Shown here: positions 44,350 through 56,800 of the stretch, piece after piece
Position numbering within the stretch: the first letter of the stretch is position 1
Layout: every line of letters starts with the position of its first letter
From: Bromus sterilis
Lineage: Eukaryota > Streptophyta > Magnoliopsida > Poales > Poaceae
NCBI GenBank assembly: GCA_950022295.1
Contig: OX465599.1
Coordinates: 5,270,001 to 5,334,000, forward strand
Direction of reading: 5' to 3'
DNA length: 64,000 nt
The notes under the pieces: model-generated
The model's input: the letters and a program-made list of their open reading frames with translations, nothing else
What the model was told of the DNA's origin: nothing
The model's database searches: none
Program-made: the position numbers and the translations under genes

Positions 44350-44775
44350 GGGCAACCAAAGGAAGAATTAACCATGTTTTGCGCGTGCCAAAGCTAAGCA
44401 AGTTAGGCCATGTAAGTGTATGTGGCGTCCACGCGCGTATGATTGAGAATGCGTAGGTACGACGTGGCATGATCAGAGAAGATACTTGCAGAGAAAAGGC
44501 CATGTGGCACAAGCAAGCGAGGAGAGCGACCGAAAATTAATGAAGACGGCACAACAACCTGCGAACGCGTAAACGCCCCACACACACCGCCGGTCGCGTG
44601 CTCCGGTACCACTCCGCCCGTCGTCTCCGGCCCGCCTCGCCGGCTTTATATAGAGAAGAAACAGAGTTGCTCTGCTTAACCCATCGTTAACCATCACCAA
44701 CATCACCCCACAGCAGGCCAAAAGATCTCTTCGCATCGCTGCAACAGAAGACATTCACCACGGCGTGTTTGCTTG
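44350..44775 (+). promoter_or_regulatory. Orphan promoter of the small-protein family (no coding sequence)
   Basis: It has the family blocks in order: CACGCGCGTATGATTGA, AGAGAAGATACTTGCAGA, ATGTGGCACAAG, GGAGAGCGACCGAAAAT, GCCGGTCGCGTGCTCCGG (44589-44606) and TATATA at 44647-44652. A leader-like sequence follows, but no family coding sequence is present after it. The GCCGGTCGCGTGCTCCG form is closest to gene A2. It is probably a copy whose gene was deleted, but it could drive a non-coding transcript. Confidence 0.6.
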
Positions 44776-44789
44776 CCTGGGCTGCTACA

Positions 44790-45420
44790 GGCTGCATCGA
44801 TTTTACCAAGTTAAGAATTGTCCATCAACTTCAAAATTAGGAAAAACTTATTCCCTCAATTGTTAACATCGGAGTGTTTCATTCCTTGGGTTGTTTTGTC
44901 CTACTACTCCGCCACCGAAGATGATGAGGGGGAGAGATAGACAGAGAGATGGATGTGAGTTGGAGGATGAAGTAACTTAGGTCAGCAGCGAGAACCATGC
45001 AACGTTGGCACAAAACCATTGAAAGCAACCCGGTGAATGAAAAATACTCAGTAGGAGTGGAGGGCCCATTTCATAACTATCGTAAAAGTAGGGATGAAAA
45101 TATACAATTTTTTATTCAAAAAGAGATGACAGCATGTACTAGCCCGGTAAAGAGATAGTTATATATAAACGAGAATAAAAAAGAGAAGCGTGATGTTGTC
45201 GTGAGATATTGCAAGTCCAAATAGAGAGACCTAACATGGAATTGCAAAGACACGAAGGCTCCTTTATTCGATCGGTAGTAGGATCCGTACGTCCATGAGC
45301 TCGGATTCAAGCCTATAGAGGTTGTATGTGTGAAAAGGAAGTGAGGCCGTGTATGCAACACTACAGATGCACATACGTACCTAGAAGATTTTGTTCATAT
45401 ACCTCGCAGAGGACGTATCC
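44790..45420 (+). repeat. Duplicated upstream segment of gene B1 (partner 60050-60565)
   Basis: It matches 60050-60565 in the same direction: CTCAATTGTTAA/CTCAATTATTAA, GAGAGATAGA, AACCATGC.A.GTTGGCA.AAAACCA, AAAGCAACC.G.TGAATGA, CATTTC.TAACTATCGT, ATTCGATC.GTAGTA and TTGTATGTGTGAAAA. This shows that B1 and B2 arose by duplication of several kilobases. Confidence 0.7.
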
Positions 45421-45539
45421 ATATATACAAGGTTTTATTTCATTTTAATGAAAGCAACAAGAAGAGGGCTCAACCGAGAAGTGACCGACATTTTCGGTTG
45501 AAGAAGTGAGGAGTGACCAAGGTTTCTGATTTGGGATTG

Positions 45540-45730
45540 GGATTCCAAAGGTGCGTACGATTGAGCAGGGAATTGAGCACGTTTTTCCGCGTGCATCATG
45601 TGATTGATGCCGATAGAATCGGACAAAGAGTAGACAAGATACTTGCGGAGAAATGGCGTGCGTGGCACAACTTAGGCGGTAGATTTGCTTTTGCCGTGGA
45701 GCTAGCGATCGAGAGCGACTGAAAATGAAA
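45540..45730 (+). promoter_or_regulatory. Conserved distal promoter block of gene B1
   Basis: GGACAAAGAGTAGACAAGAT, ACTTGCGGAGAAATGG, GTGCGTGGCACAACTT, TTTGCTTTTGCCGTGGAGC and GATCGAGAGCGACTGAAAAT are almost identical to 61060-61175 before gene B2. Confidence 0.65.
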
Positions 45731-45810
45731 ATGGAGGAGAGCGACCTAGATCGAAAATCAGAACCTACCTGGAAGGAAGGAAGCTGCGTGCGCACGCGGC
45801 AATGCCGGAC

Positions 45811-45828
45811 GGCCACACACATGTCCGG
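45811..45828 (+). promoter_or_regulatory. Shared promoter motif before B1
   Basis: GGCCACACACATGTCCGG is identical to 61270-61287 before B2 and similar to GGCCACACATGTGGC before A2. It lies 65 bases before the TATA box. It contains the palindrome ACATGT. Confidence 0.65.
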
Positions 45829-45875
45829 TCTCGTGCTCCATTACCACCACCGGAGGGCCTCGCCAACTTGTACAG

Positions 45876-45882
45876 TATAAAG
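45876..45882 (+). promoter_or_regulatory. TATA box of small-protein gene B1
   Basis: TATAAAG, 113 bases before the ATG. The following AGAGCTCTGCTCCTCGCT is shared with B2 (AGAGCTCTTCTCCTCGCT). Confidence 0.75.
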
Positions 45883-45988
45883 GAAACTGAGAGCTCTGCT
45901 CCTCGCTGAACAAACTGCACAGCTACGGCAGCAGGCGAAGAAACCTATTTGCGCCACTGCAACTTATCACGAGTCACGACTACAATCC

Positions 45989-46354
45989 ATGGCCCCTGCC
46001 GCGACGTCCTCCACCGGCCTCCGATTCGCCGCCGACGAGGCGGCCCCACCGGAGACCCTCCATGTTGTGGCGCTGCAGCGGCTCCGTCTCCGGCAAGCTG
46101 CAGAGAGCTGCCTCGACGCCATCGCCGAGGAGGACGACCACCACGCTGGCAGTAGCAGCAGCAGCAGAAGCGGCGGCGAAGACGACGAACTCCCCGCGGA
46201 CTCGCAAAGGGACAAAAGGAGAAGCGCCAGCTCTAAAAGCTGGAGCAATTGGACCGGTTCTCCGGTGGCAACAGAACTCTCTCCCACCCGCTCCTATCCC
46301 ACCGCTCCTCTCCTCTCTCCTTGTTCCTGCTCTCTGCTCCCTCCGCCGGCGTAG
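45989..46354 (+). CDS. Small-protein family gene B1, 3' end replaced
   Basis: 121 residues, single exon. The function is unknown. The core LRFAADEAAPPETLHV, then QRLRLRQAAESCLDAIAEED, is nearly identical to B2 at 61421, and both continue HHAG plus a Ser-rich stretch. After about residue 70 the similarity ends and a tail unrelated to B2 follows (ending CSLLPPPA). The sequence that ends and follows B2 (TAGACACAGTGTT and on) appears here only after position 47049, behind the A run of a retroposon. The natural end of the gene has therefore been displaced by about 0.85 kb, and the protein carries a chimeric tail. The promoter and leader are intact. In B1 the Arg found before LQRLRLR/MQRLRLR in other members is Ala. 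Confidence 0.65.
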   Translation: MAPAATSSTGLRFAADEAAPPETLHVVALQRLRLRQAAESCLDAIAEEDDHHAGSSSSSRSGGEDDELPADSQRDKRRSASSKSWSNWTGSPVATELSPTRSYPTAPLLSPCSCSLLPPPA

Positions 46355-46399
46355 CCGGTTGGGGTGAAGCGGGGTGTGTGTGCTCGCGTGTAGGCAGAT

Positions 46400-47049
46400 T
46401 TTATTTGTGCTGCTCCTGTTCGTCTTCCGGCGTTCATCGTGGACGGCGGCTCGGACTCGGACGGCCCCAAGCAATAATCTCGCCCTATCTTCCTCGAGGT
46501 GGGCTGCTCCGCTCCGTTTTCTGCATCCTCTATTCCCCTTTGGCTGTCATGATGATGAAAAAAAGAAGTTTTCGGATGTGTGCCGTGGTGAGGTTTCTCC
46601 CAGATCTGCTGTTGCGTTTTTCTTGAGCTCATTCTCGGCGGTGCCTCGTCGGCCACCCGCCGTCGACTTTGTTGGCCGAAAGGCGGCCTCTCAGTGCTTC
46701 ATCGACTCCGGCAGCGAGCCGACGTCCGTTCTCCACAAACCTCCTGGTCGGCGTGCCTAAGTGGAGGTCTTACAGCCCCGCGAGTGTGGCATTCTTCGGC
46801 ATCTTGGTCCCAAGTGGAGTAGTCCCCGACGACCTTGGTGTTGGCCGTGACCAGCGGTGGAAAAGACGCGTTTTCGATGGTCAAGGACCCGATTGCTTTT
46901 TCTCATAAAGTTCTAGGGTCCTCTATGTAATTCTTAATCCCAATCTGCAATTTCTTACCCTCAAAGGGGATAGTCTATAATGTGTACCACTGATTTAATA
47001 TAATGCAGCAGGGGGTCTTCGAGACCCTAATCTTTTATGTTCAAAAAAA
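46400..47049 (+). mobile_element. Retroposon at the 3' end of gene B1
   Basis: This is the second copy of the family at 10270-10838. The 3' part matches (GATTGCTTTTTCT, GGGTCCTCT.TGTAATT, TGTACCACTG, TTTAATATAATGCAG, GGGTCTTCGAGACCC) and ends in an A run (47043-47049). Directly after it the B2-like 3' flank resumes (TTTAGACACAGTG). The 5' end is not defined and may begin as early as about 46200. I found no clear target duplication, so a deletion may have accompanied insertion. Confidence 0.65.
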
Positions 47050-47240
47050 ATTTAGACACAGTGTTTAGTAGAAAAATACTAGCAAGATATATGCACTCCT
47101 GTGGTGTGCACTTCATTGGTGCATGTTGTAATTAGTCCATGCATAATCAGTCATGCTCTGAAGATCTTCTTCCTCTGCTCTGAACCTGAAAAAACTCTTC
47201 TCTCCATCTTCACCATTTCTTCTGCGCCAATCCAGTCCAT
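47050..47240 (+). other. Displaced 3' flank of gene B1
   Basis: It matches the 3' flank of B2: TAGACACAGTG, TTAGTCCATGCAT, CTTCCTCTGCT, CTCTGAACCTGAA, CCATCTTCACCATT and TGCGCCAATC. The MITE found in the B2 flank (62003-62213) is absent here, so this is its empty site. Confidence 0.65.
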
Positions 47241-48260
47241 TCCGTCTTTCGAATTTTCAAAAACTTCGACATGTTTATAGTGGAGAATTTCAAAAACTTT
47301 TCATGTCACCACTAACCTATTTTAATCCTAAATTGGCCGTGGTTTATAAACTCATTTTTATATTATTTTTCCATATAACCATTTACTAAATTTCCCAACA
47401 TTGCCTTCAACTTAGTGAAATTAATTTTCTAAATTTGCCATGTGGACCAGTACAAACTTTTTTTGCAATGCTTCAAATTACAAAATTCTAAATTTTCTAT
47501 GTAACCGATTTACGTTTTCCCCCAAAAATTCCTTGTTTTCTATATGCCAAAGTTAACTCTTTATCCATGTCAACAACTAAAAAAATTCCAATTTTATCAT
47601 TATTTTTGCCATGCGTACATTAATTTTTTCCAAAAGTTGCTATGTTAGAGACAACTAGATTTTTTTAAATTTGCCGTGTGACTATTGCATTTTCCCTAAA
47701 TTTCCCTTTATTTTTTATAAAAACAATTTTATCAAAAAAATTCCACGCGAGCTAAAAAAATTCTAATTTTTTCATGCTTGTTCCCAGCCACTAAATCTTG
47801 TAATGCAACTTTTTAAATTTCTTCAAAAGTTTCCCTGTTGAGATAAAAACATTTGTTCAAAATGTGTCTTTGACTATTTACAATGTTCCCCAAAATATGT
47901 CATGGTTTTCAGAAAAAAAAATCTACAGAATTTTCGTCATGTGAACAAAAAAAAATATCTGTTTTCTTTTTCTGTGATGTACATGTCAAAGTACCTATAA
48001 TTGTCCGTGGCACCATGTTTTCATGATTGTAAATTTATAATCCCTATATATATAATTATGGATATGTCATAGATTTATGATATAGAGCACTGAAATTTTA
48101 TTACATAGGTCATGTTACCGCATGAAAACATTGCTAATTATAGCATGCCAATTTTTACTTAAATAATGCAATTTAATTAATTAACTTATGTAAATTTTAT
48201 TAATTAAAGCATGTATGGTTCACACAACATGGCTACTTTCTTCGGTATTACATATTGGTA
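47241..48260 (+). repeat. AT-rich degenerate repeat region
   Basis: Variants of AAATTTGCCATGT / AAAATTCC / TTTTCAAAA recur every 40-70 bases. There is no coding content, and the period is not exact. Confidence 0.45.
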
Positions 48261-50515
48261 AACTTAGGTACAAACATACCCACCACCACCTAGTTGTTTT
48301 AATCAGAAGACATGACAAAATATTACTCCGAGTATGGCAACATGTGCCTCATACTTCATTTTTTTGAACATCCTCGTACTTCATTGATTCTTGTTTTCTC
48401 GGTCAAAAGAGTGGTGGGGACAATCACTTTTCTTCTTATTTAGCACGGTGGCAGAGACCTTCTGGAGTGGTGCTACCGACCAGGGTTCAAATTTTAGTTC
48501 TCACGAAAAGAAGGCCCTTTGCTGCTATGTGCAAGATGATGTGTTCGTTGTGTATACTTATGATGCGCAAGACGGCGTTCAGGGTCTTTTCTCGACCCTA
48601 CAATACAATGCCTTCGGGTTGTCTCTACCCTGGGGTCGAGTTATTTGTTAGTCTCTCTCTCCGATACACGTCCCGCGGGTTGTATTGAAATCTATGTAAA
48701 TTTGTTTTTTCATGTTTAATTTGTAGATAAAGCTTTTATATTAGAAAGTGCCATGAGATCTTGTGTCCACCATATCAAATTAAATGTTCACATGAGCATA
48801 CAAAATAGCCAAATTGTTTAGGCATAACTAAATTATTTACATATTAAGTTTGTCGATGATCAGTGCTATTTCAGTACCGTGTATATGTTGAACTGATTAT
48901 CGAGTATAACTTGGGACACATTTGCAAGCGATATAACTTATATTCTATATGGCTCCATAAAAATGCAAACTTGGTAATGTAGTAGAAGTTACTATTAAGA
49001 TATTAGTTGGACACTGTTCTTTAGAAACCTCTAAGATGATATTGAATGAACCTAAACTATACTTGAACATATGCATATATTTACAAATATGTACATGTGC
49101 AACATATAATTTGTGAATTGTCAAACAATAATTTTAAATAACTCTAGTTACATCACTTAATTAAATTGTATCATTAACAAATGATCAGTAACATACACTG
49201 CAATTGATAACAAAGAAAATTGGTTAACTATGCCAAGTAAAGTACCGAAAAAGTGATACCAAGTAATTATATCAATCAAATAATAAAAAATATGCTCCTT
49301 AATATTTATTTTGATAAAAAAAAATATAAAAGTCTGGTACAAAATATATTTCATATTTCTCATCGGATCCAAAATTTGTGTAGAATATATATGCTCCCGA
49401 CATGATCCTCCTAATCAGTAATTACATCAGATCGAATCTAGTTTTCGGACGCTCTCCTAATTGTAGAAAATAATACTATATTGAGTGCGGATTTTGTACC
49501 AACACAAGCGATACATGATATGTCTACACCATTCGTCTTGTATCAAGATCCGTGCGATAGTACACCAAGTCACCAACTTATCCGTTCCTTTTTTTATTAT
49601 GATGTCATTCTAAATAACTATACCAGATCGAGTAGGCATCGCCAGAAGCTCTGACCACTCACATGTATGATGTTTGTTTATAGTGAAACTCACTCCATTT
49701 TTTTGCAGTGACATGCTTTTTTGTTCTTTCTTCTCTACGTTTATGTACATATTATTTTCTCTTTTTTCTTTAATGGATGAAAATGCAGCGCTCATTCTGT
49801 ATTTTTCGAATTAGACACTCAGGTTCATATCGAGTGTCACGCTATAGCATTGAAATCAAAATGAAATTTAGCTAACGGGCGAATCCTACAGAATTAGTAG
49901 ATTCATGAAGGTAATAATCAATGAATAAGGCAAGCAAGACCGGAATTGGATCAAAATTTTGTATCAATACTCACACTCCAACAACGGTTCCATTAGATTG
50001 AAATAATACAATTATACAAAGAGAGATAAAACCAAAATGAAGAGTGTGCTTTAATGGAGGGTGTAGATATGACATGTACCCGCTTGTGTAGGTACATGTG
50101 CATTTTCGTACTATATTTTGTATCAAAAGAAATACGGACGATCAAGATCAACCCCAATTGTGATATACTCTCAGTCAATTGTGATTCTAATTCGTTGTAT
50201 TATGATTCGATATATTTTTTATTTAGTTATTTGCAACTTATGAGAATTACTGCTTTTTGTTACTATTGCTGCTATTCAAATATCACAACTAAATTATTTT
50301 GATACTAATACATTTTATCAAACAAGTATTTGTGTCCAGGTATGGTTGAATTGACTAGTCAATTGCTAAGGTTTATAACAAAAAATGACTCCTCTTGTGT
50401 CGAAGCAATAAATTTTGTGATACTACCTCGTAGGTTATTGTGATCCTCTACAATTGCAGATTAATAGTCATGAAGTTGTCTCGTACTAATTAATTCCGCT
50501 TACATATTTATGAAA
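48261..50515. other. No gene seen
   Basis: AT-rich intergenic sequence. Short frames lack motifs. Probably old transposon debris. Confidence 0.4.
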
Positions 50516-50519
50516 CAAA

Positions 50520-50640
50520 GAAGTCGGTAAAAATTCAGCGAGGTTATCGCATGACTTCATTTGCAAAATACTTATTTCTCAATTTTGTAATATGCTACAA
50601 GCAGGATTTTCTTCATAGATATTGGTGGGCATTATAGCAA
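50520..50640 (-). mobile_element. Decayed Copia RNase H fragment
   Basis: The minus-strand sequence resembles the RNase H part of the Copia element at 54000-54175 (TCAGCGAG.TT.TC.CATGACTT, GCAAAAT, ATTTTCTTCATAGATA.TGGTGG). It is heavily mutated, so it is a separate, older insertion. Confidence 0.5.
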
Positions 50641-50799
50641 ATCAATCCCACTTGAAAATTGGACAAAGTTCATCATTTTTTTAAGCCATAAGCACTCCCA
50701 TGATGTTTCATATAAAGTGATTATATCAGTTTTTTCAGTGGATGTAGCCACTAAGGTTTGTCTTCTCGAATTCCAAGTGTCGAGGCTAATTCGACATAT

Positions 50800-51250
50800 T
50801 TGTCCGTATGGTATCCCGAGCTAGGTGTTCAGGAATGATGGGAATAGGGACACATGACCCAGTTTCAAGCTCTCCTGAGGCGATAAAACCATATTTTCTT
50901 TATGTGCTCTATTATGTTGGAGTGTGTATAAAGTACAAAGTATCGAGAGATTTGTTGATCTATTTCTATGAGCACGGTCCCTCGGCTTATATAATACACC
51001 GGATCAATATCTTAGGGTTACTTGAATCCTAGTCGACTACGTATATGAAAGTAGATTCCTCCATTATGCATCCACGCTAAGTCTTTCGAGACCTTACTTA
51101 TAGCCGCAATGGTGCCCTAAAGTGACCCTAGATGGAAACCGAAAAGGGGTCCTCGACCCGGGCCACCAAGCTGGAACCAATATGATGAGAGACCCATGAG
51201 CCAGGACACCGTCAGTAGTCCCTGGAACAGTTTTTAAGCTAGCAGTACCA
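50800..51250. mobile_element. Fragment of a Gypsy-type LTR
   Basis: CCTCGGCTTATATAA, followed by AGGGTTACTTGAATCCTAG and later GTCCTCGACCCGGGCCACCAAGC, resembles the promoter and downstream part of long LTRs of Triticeae Gypsy elements as I remember them. No second LTR or internal domain is seen nearby. The assignment is by resemblance only. Confidence 0.4.
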
Positions 51251-53388
51251 CGATTCATCCGAGTTGACTGACGCTTCTTTCGTCAACTTTGAAAATAGTT
51301 AATTTAAAGCTTCCCCGAACAATATTTATGCGCAGCTATCCTTCATCAACCAAGCTTCCATTCAAGGTGTCATAAACCACCTTGGTCTTGAAAATGTTTA
51401 AAAAGTGTAGCCGACTTGAAACTTCAAAATATTTTACATGTTGCCAGCTAGTTGGTGGGAAAGACTCTGATTTAAGTTTTTATCCGAATCTGCGTCAACA
51501 CATGTGTGCTCCACTAAATAGATATGTGCTCCAAGTGCTCAACGCATATGATCTCGATAACAACACATTGACGCAAAAATAGATAATGGATTATGGATGT
51601 TTGGAAATAAAATAAAGGACCGATAGTGTAGAGATTTGAGATAAGGGTATCTCCAACGTCGACCCTCAAGCCTCCGCAATCGTTCGGATTAGGCTATCCG
51701 TATCTTATTTGCCATTCAATATGGTTCTATATTCGTTTGTGTGTCGATTTGTATGTCTGTTTTCCCACATAATGAGTCAAACCAGGAGGCTTTACGGAAG
51801 TTCGGACCGCCGCCACGTCCTCTCCGGACATCCAATTCCCAATCAAAATCCCTTCGCGCAAAAAGTTCTCTCCACGGGACAAACAATGGCCACGCATTAA
51901 TGTCGGCAGTCGATCCAGAGGGGGCACAACCTCTCATTGGTGTCAGCCCAGAACAACGTGATCACTCATTGGAGTCATATCGGGGCGCCAACTAGAGCTC
52001 CGGTCTTCGTGCATGTTTAGTGTCGAAGAGACACGAAAGGACGGATACCTGTCGAATTCACATCGGAATCCCGCCCGTCCGCCCGCCAGCATTGATCAGA
52101 CACGGCAGTCGAGAAACTCACTCTGACGTCCTCATTCAGCCAGCATCCAACCGACGGCCTCGCGTGTCCCCTCTATATAAATGCGGCCACATCCTGCACT
52201 TGCCATGACAACGACCTATAAAGCCTTATGGAAGAGCCTATCGATGGAGCAGAAGCACGAGTTGGCCCGCTTGTCAGGTAACTAACAAATCTGCTGTCCT
52301 AACGCATTAAGGTGGACTTACTACCAAGCTCGCCGGAGTTGAGCGAGGACGGGACAACGATGATGGGGGAGGTATCAAATGCCAAGTCGCCTTTGCCCAT
52401 GCCGGTCGTCCTTGCCGACATCACCATGGAGCAGGCGCGGTAACACTTTGACGATGTCATGGTTGAGGGTCAGCAGGTGCCACCACCCATTTCGGCTTGC
52501 CAACTAAGGGTGTTCGATCAAAGGTACAACATAGATCTTCTCGAGCAACACATTTTGAGTAAACTAGGTAATAGGCCACGTTTGACATATACACGCCCGG
52601 CTCTACGTAAAACCCTTGAATGGGGTAAAAATATCTCCATCTGAGTTGCCGAAGAGAGCCCCCCTCCCCCTCAAAAAAATTGGCCCTCCAACGCCGGCGA
52701 TGGTGTCCCCTGCGCTGGTGACGCAGATGATGTCCCCTGCCCCGGCGCATTGTCCAGATGTGGAGACCTGCTGGAGATGGGGGAGGGGGCGAGGATAGTT
52801 GCCCTGAGGTTTCCCCTGTTGGCGATCCTAGTGATACAACGCTCATGGCTGGGGTTGGGGTTAGGGGCGGCGGTAGAGACATTGCATCAGAGAGTAACAG
52901 GAGAGCAATGAGGGATGAGGGGGTGGGGGGGGAGGATAGTGAGAGAGAGGGCGGTGTGAATGAGTTAATAGCCGACCTATCGCATCTCCCGCGCTCCCGA
53001 GCCGAGACGCGAACAGGCACGTGTGGCTCGCCCCGGCCTGGCTTTGCAAAAACAGTCGATTGTTGTGTTCCTTCATAACCAATGCTTTAAGATCCGCGTG
53101 AAGCCGTGAACGTATATGTGGATGCAGCCCCGCCAACCTAACAAACCAAATTTAACCCACCAACACCTGGTTAGGCTAGATGCGAGCATGCAAACACATC
53201 TAAAGGAAGTGGACATGTAAAGCATATGCGCAAGTGGCACGATCGAAAAAGACTGAGGCCTTGTTTGGTTTTTTCCCGTCGGGATCTCCGTTAAAATCCC
53301 GGGCTAAAAGCCCACAACATATCATCCCGTGAAAAATTGGTTCGCTTTTATGTTGTCGGGGTCTCTCCAGACTTATCGCTCTCGTTTT
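51251..53388. other. Unclassified repeat-like region, no intact gene
   Basis: A piece starting GTATCTCCAACGTCGACCCTC near 51645 resembles ends of grass DNA transposons. A short frame MTTTYKALWKSLSMEQKHEL near 52206 looks like a protein fragment but stops after about 26 codons. G- and C-rich tracts near 52660-52950 produce long shadow frames on both strands. Confidence 0.3.
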
Positions 53389-53666
53389 TGTTCCACAACC
53401 TTTGCCGGCGAGTCCGGTCCAAGGGCGTGGAGCGGGAGTGTAGTCGAAGTAGTCATACACGCGGCACAATCACAGATGCGAAAAGAAAGGGACACAGAAA
53501 AATAGTCTGGACATGATCTTTATTATCAATTGGTGTCTCTCTCCATACAATACAATGGGTATATATAGGGAGGAGAGGGGTAGTCGGAGAGGACCAAACC
53601 CTAGAGGGGAAAAAACCGCGCAAGAAAGGGTGGGCCCCGCATGGGGCCATAGTCGGTTTCCCAACA
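53389..53666 (-). repeat. 3' LTR of the Copia element
   Basis: It starts TGTTCCACAACC and ends CCCAACA on the plus strand and matches 57611-57891 with scattered differences. A purine-rich tract (ACAAGGGGGAG on the minus strand, 53667-53677) borders it, as expected of the polypurine primer next to a 3' LTR. Confidence 0.92.
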
Positions 53667-53886
53667 CTCCCCCTTGTCCGTCATCCCGTATTGCCTACGT
53701 CTCAAAAACTCCGAATACCCACTGGGAAAAATATGGAGAAAGAGCACATAGAATACGTCTCCACATGTTGCACGAATTGCCTCATCAAAAACCTCAATAT
53801 GAGAAACATCTGGAAAACTCACATAAGGGAAAAAGAGTACAATCCACTCAACATCAGGTTGAGTACTCTATCATCCGGTCAGAGAT

Positions 53887-56800
53887 TTACAGATAGGGGT
53901 GTGAAGAATCTCCCCTTGAGTCTGGCATTTCTCTAAGTCTCATCATACCGATTCCACGAACACACCTTTCAAAAGATGATGCCGGTAATGATTTAGTGAA
54001 CAAATCAGCGAGATTGTCACATGACTTAGTATGCAAAATCCTCAGCTCGTTCATCTTCTGCGGCTCATGCGCATAGAAGAACTTGGGTTTGATATGTTTA
54101 GTGAGATTACTCTTCACATACCCTGACTGAACTTGTGCAACACAAGCTGCATTATCTTCATAGATAATGGTGGGGGTTTGTACGGTGTTCAGCCCACACG
54201 TCTGCTGAATGTGGTGAATCATCCGTCAAAGCCACACACACTCTCGTGATGCTTCATACAACGCTATGATTTCTGAGTGGTTCGTCGAAGTTGATACAAG
54301 ACTTTGCTTAGACGATTTCCAGGAAATTGCAGTTCCACCACAAAGGAAAACATATCCAGTCTATGACTTGGAAGTGTGTGGGTCCGACAGGTACCCAGCA
54401 TCAGCATAGCCTACCAATGATAGGTCTTGATTTCTTCTATAAAACAACCCAAGATCTTTGGTCCCTTGTAGGTATCAGAAGATGTCATTAATGCCTTTCC
54501 AATGTCTATTGGTAGGCTCAAAACTGTACCTAGCAAGCAAATTGACATCGAACATGATGTCCGACCGTGTATAATTCGCGAGGTACATGAGTGCTCCAAC
54601 GACGCTCAAGTAGGGGAATTCCGGTCCCAGAATTTCCTCCCCCTCTTCCTTAGGCCTGAACGGGTCCTTATCTTGCTGCAAAGACCTCCCTATCATTGGG
54701 GTCTTAGAAGGATATGCCTTATCAAATCCAAATCTCTCCAACACCTTCTGGGTGTAGGCAGACTGGTGCACCAGAATCCCAGCAGTGGAATGTTCAAGTT
54801 GCAGACCCAGACAGAACTTGGTTTTACCCAAATCCTTCATCTCGAATTCCGACATCAGATAGGAACTCGCTTCCTCAATATCTCTAGGTGTACCAATTAT
54901 ATTCAAATCGTCCACGTACACCGAGATTATACAGAATCCATCTTGGGATCGCCGTATAAAGATACATAGGCAATCATCGTTGCTCGTGTAGCCCTTCTAG
55001 TGAAGGAAATCGCTTAAACGATTATACCACATCCTACCAGACTGTTTAAGTACGTACAATGACTTCTTGAGAAGAATATCGTATAGACCCCGATTTGCTC
55101 TATCTTGATTCGGTATGGGGATAACTTCCGGCACCTTCATGTAAATATCCGAATCCAGGTTACCATACAGGTAAGCAGTGACAACATCCATCAATTTCAT
55201 TGTTAAGTCCAGATTTACTGCCATTGAGATCAAATATCTAAAGGTTATACCATCCATGACTGGAGAGTAAGTTTCCTCAAAATCAACACCAGGTCATTGA
55301 GTGAACCCTTGAGCAACGAGCCTTGCTTTGTACCTAACAACCTCATTTCTCTCATTTCTCTTACGAACAAAAACCCACTTATGGCCAACAGGGCGGATGT
55401 GGGGAGGAGTTAGACTAACAAGTCCAAACACCTTCCGTTTGTTGAGAGAATAATTCAGAGGTAACTGCCTTCTGCCAATCTTTCCAATTCGACCTCCTTT
55501 TACAATCAGCGAGACTGTTAGGCTCAGGGTCAGGATCTATGATTGAGGCAATTTTCTTAGCAAAGTTAATGTCGACAATTGCCATTGCTCGGTTCATTGA
55601 ATCTCCCGTATTTATATAATTTATGGACATTTCGTCATGGGGCGCATCTGGCACTACCTCTTGCTCTACCGTTTTCCCCATTACAGGAGCGAGGTCCTTT
55701 AGCTTTTCCGCGCCGATGTGTGTACTCACATTTCCGCTGGATGTTCCCTCAATAGGGACGTTCAAGTCCGGAATCGCGTGCATAGGAATTTCCGTACTTG
55801 CGCCAGATCTCAATTGGCTCCCCTTTTTGTTTCTCGGGGCTTTGGTGATTGTCTGAGATAAATCTCTCTTATCCTTCTTCGTCGGGCGCCCCCGAGTACT
55901 TGGGATTTGAGAATCCGGATTTCGCGTTCTTTTAGGCCTTTGGACGGGAGCGGGTGTACCATTAGTTAACTTCGGTATCTCAACCCTTTCCGGAGCATTG
56001 CGCGTGGGCACATGCGATTTTGTCACCGTTTTCAAGTCACTAAAGTGATGAGGCAGTTGATTCGCTAATGCATGCAAATCTATTATCTTTTGGACTTTTT
56101 TATTTGTCTCAGCAGTGCGCGGGTCATGAGCGTGGATCCCCGTGGCTTGCCACGTGATTTCTCTACTTTTATCATCAATGGGTTTATTATCTCCCCCTAA
56201 AGTCGGATAAAGATCCTCTACAAAAATGCAATCAGCAAAACGGGTCGTATGACAATCACCTGTCATGGGGTCCAGATACCTGATTATGGACATAGTCTCA
56301 TAACCAACGTATATCCCTGACTTACGGAGCGGGCCCGTTGCTGATCGCTGGGGTGGTGGTATCGGTATATACACCTGGCAACCGAACCTGCGAAGGTGGA
56401 AAATTTTCGGTGCCGACCCCTGCGCAAGCTGCATTGGAGAATGGATGTTGTAGGCCGATGGTCAAAAATTGATGAGTTTAGCAGTGTGCAACACAGCGTG
56501 CCCCCAACATGTAGTTGGTAAATTACAACCCTGAAGGAGCGGTCTGGCAATGAATTTAATCCTTTTTATCAAAGCCTCTGCAAGTCCATTTTGCGTTTGG
56601 ACATGCGGTACTGAGTGCTCGACTGCAATTCCCATCGCCATGAGATAATCATCGAATGCCTTTGAAGTAAATTCTTCACCATTGCCCATTCTGATGGACT
56701 TAATACGATAATCAGGGAATCTATTCCTCATTTGTATGATCTTAGAGATCAACTTTTCAAATGCATGGTTCCGTGTTGACATCAGGCAAACATTGGACCA

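Noticed and set aside
49157..50302. AT-rich frames of 60-80 codons with hydrophobic character
   Set aside because: Their composition is what random AT-rich DNA gives (Ile/Tyr/Phe-rich), and they have no family signature.
52457..53136. Overlapping frames of 187, 106 and 91 codons
   Set aside because: They are driven by C- and G-rich tracts, show no domain, and lie in repeat-like DNA.
53200..53469. Frame starting MCRVYDYFDY
   Set aside because: It runs through the Copia LTR; the same peptide appears in the other LTR near 57690. It is not a host gene.
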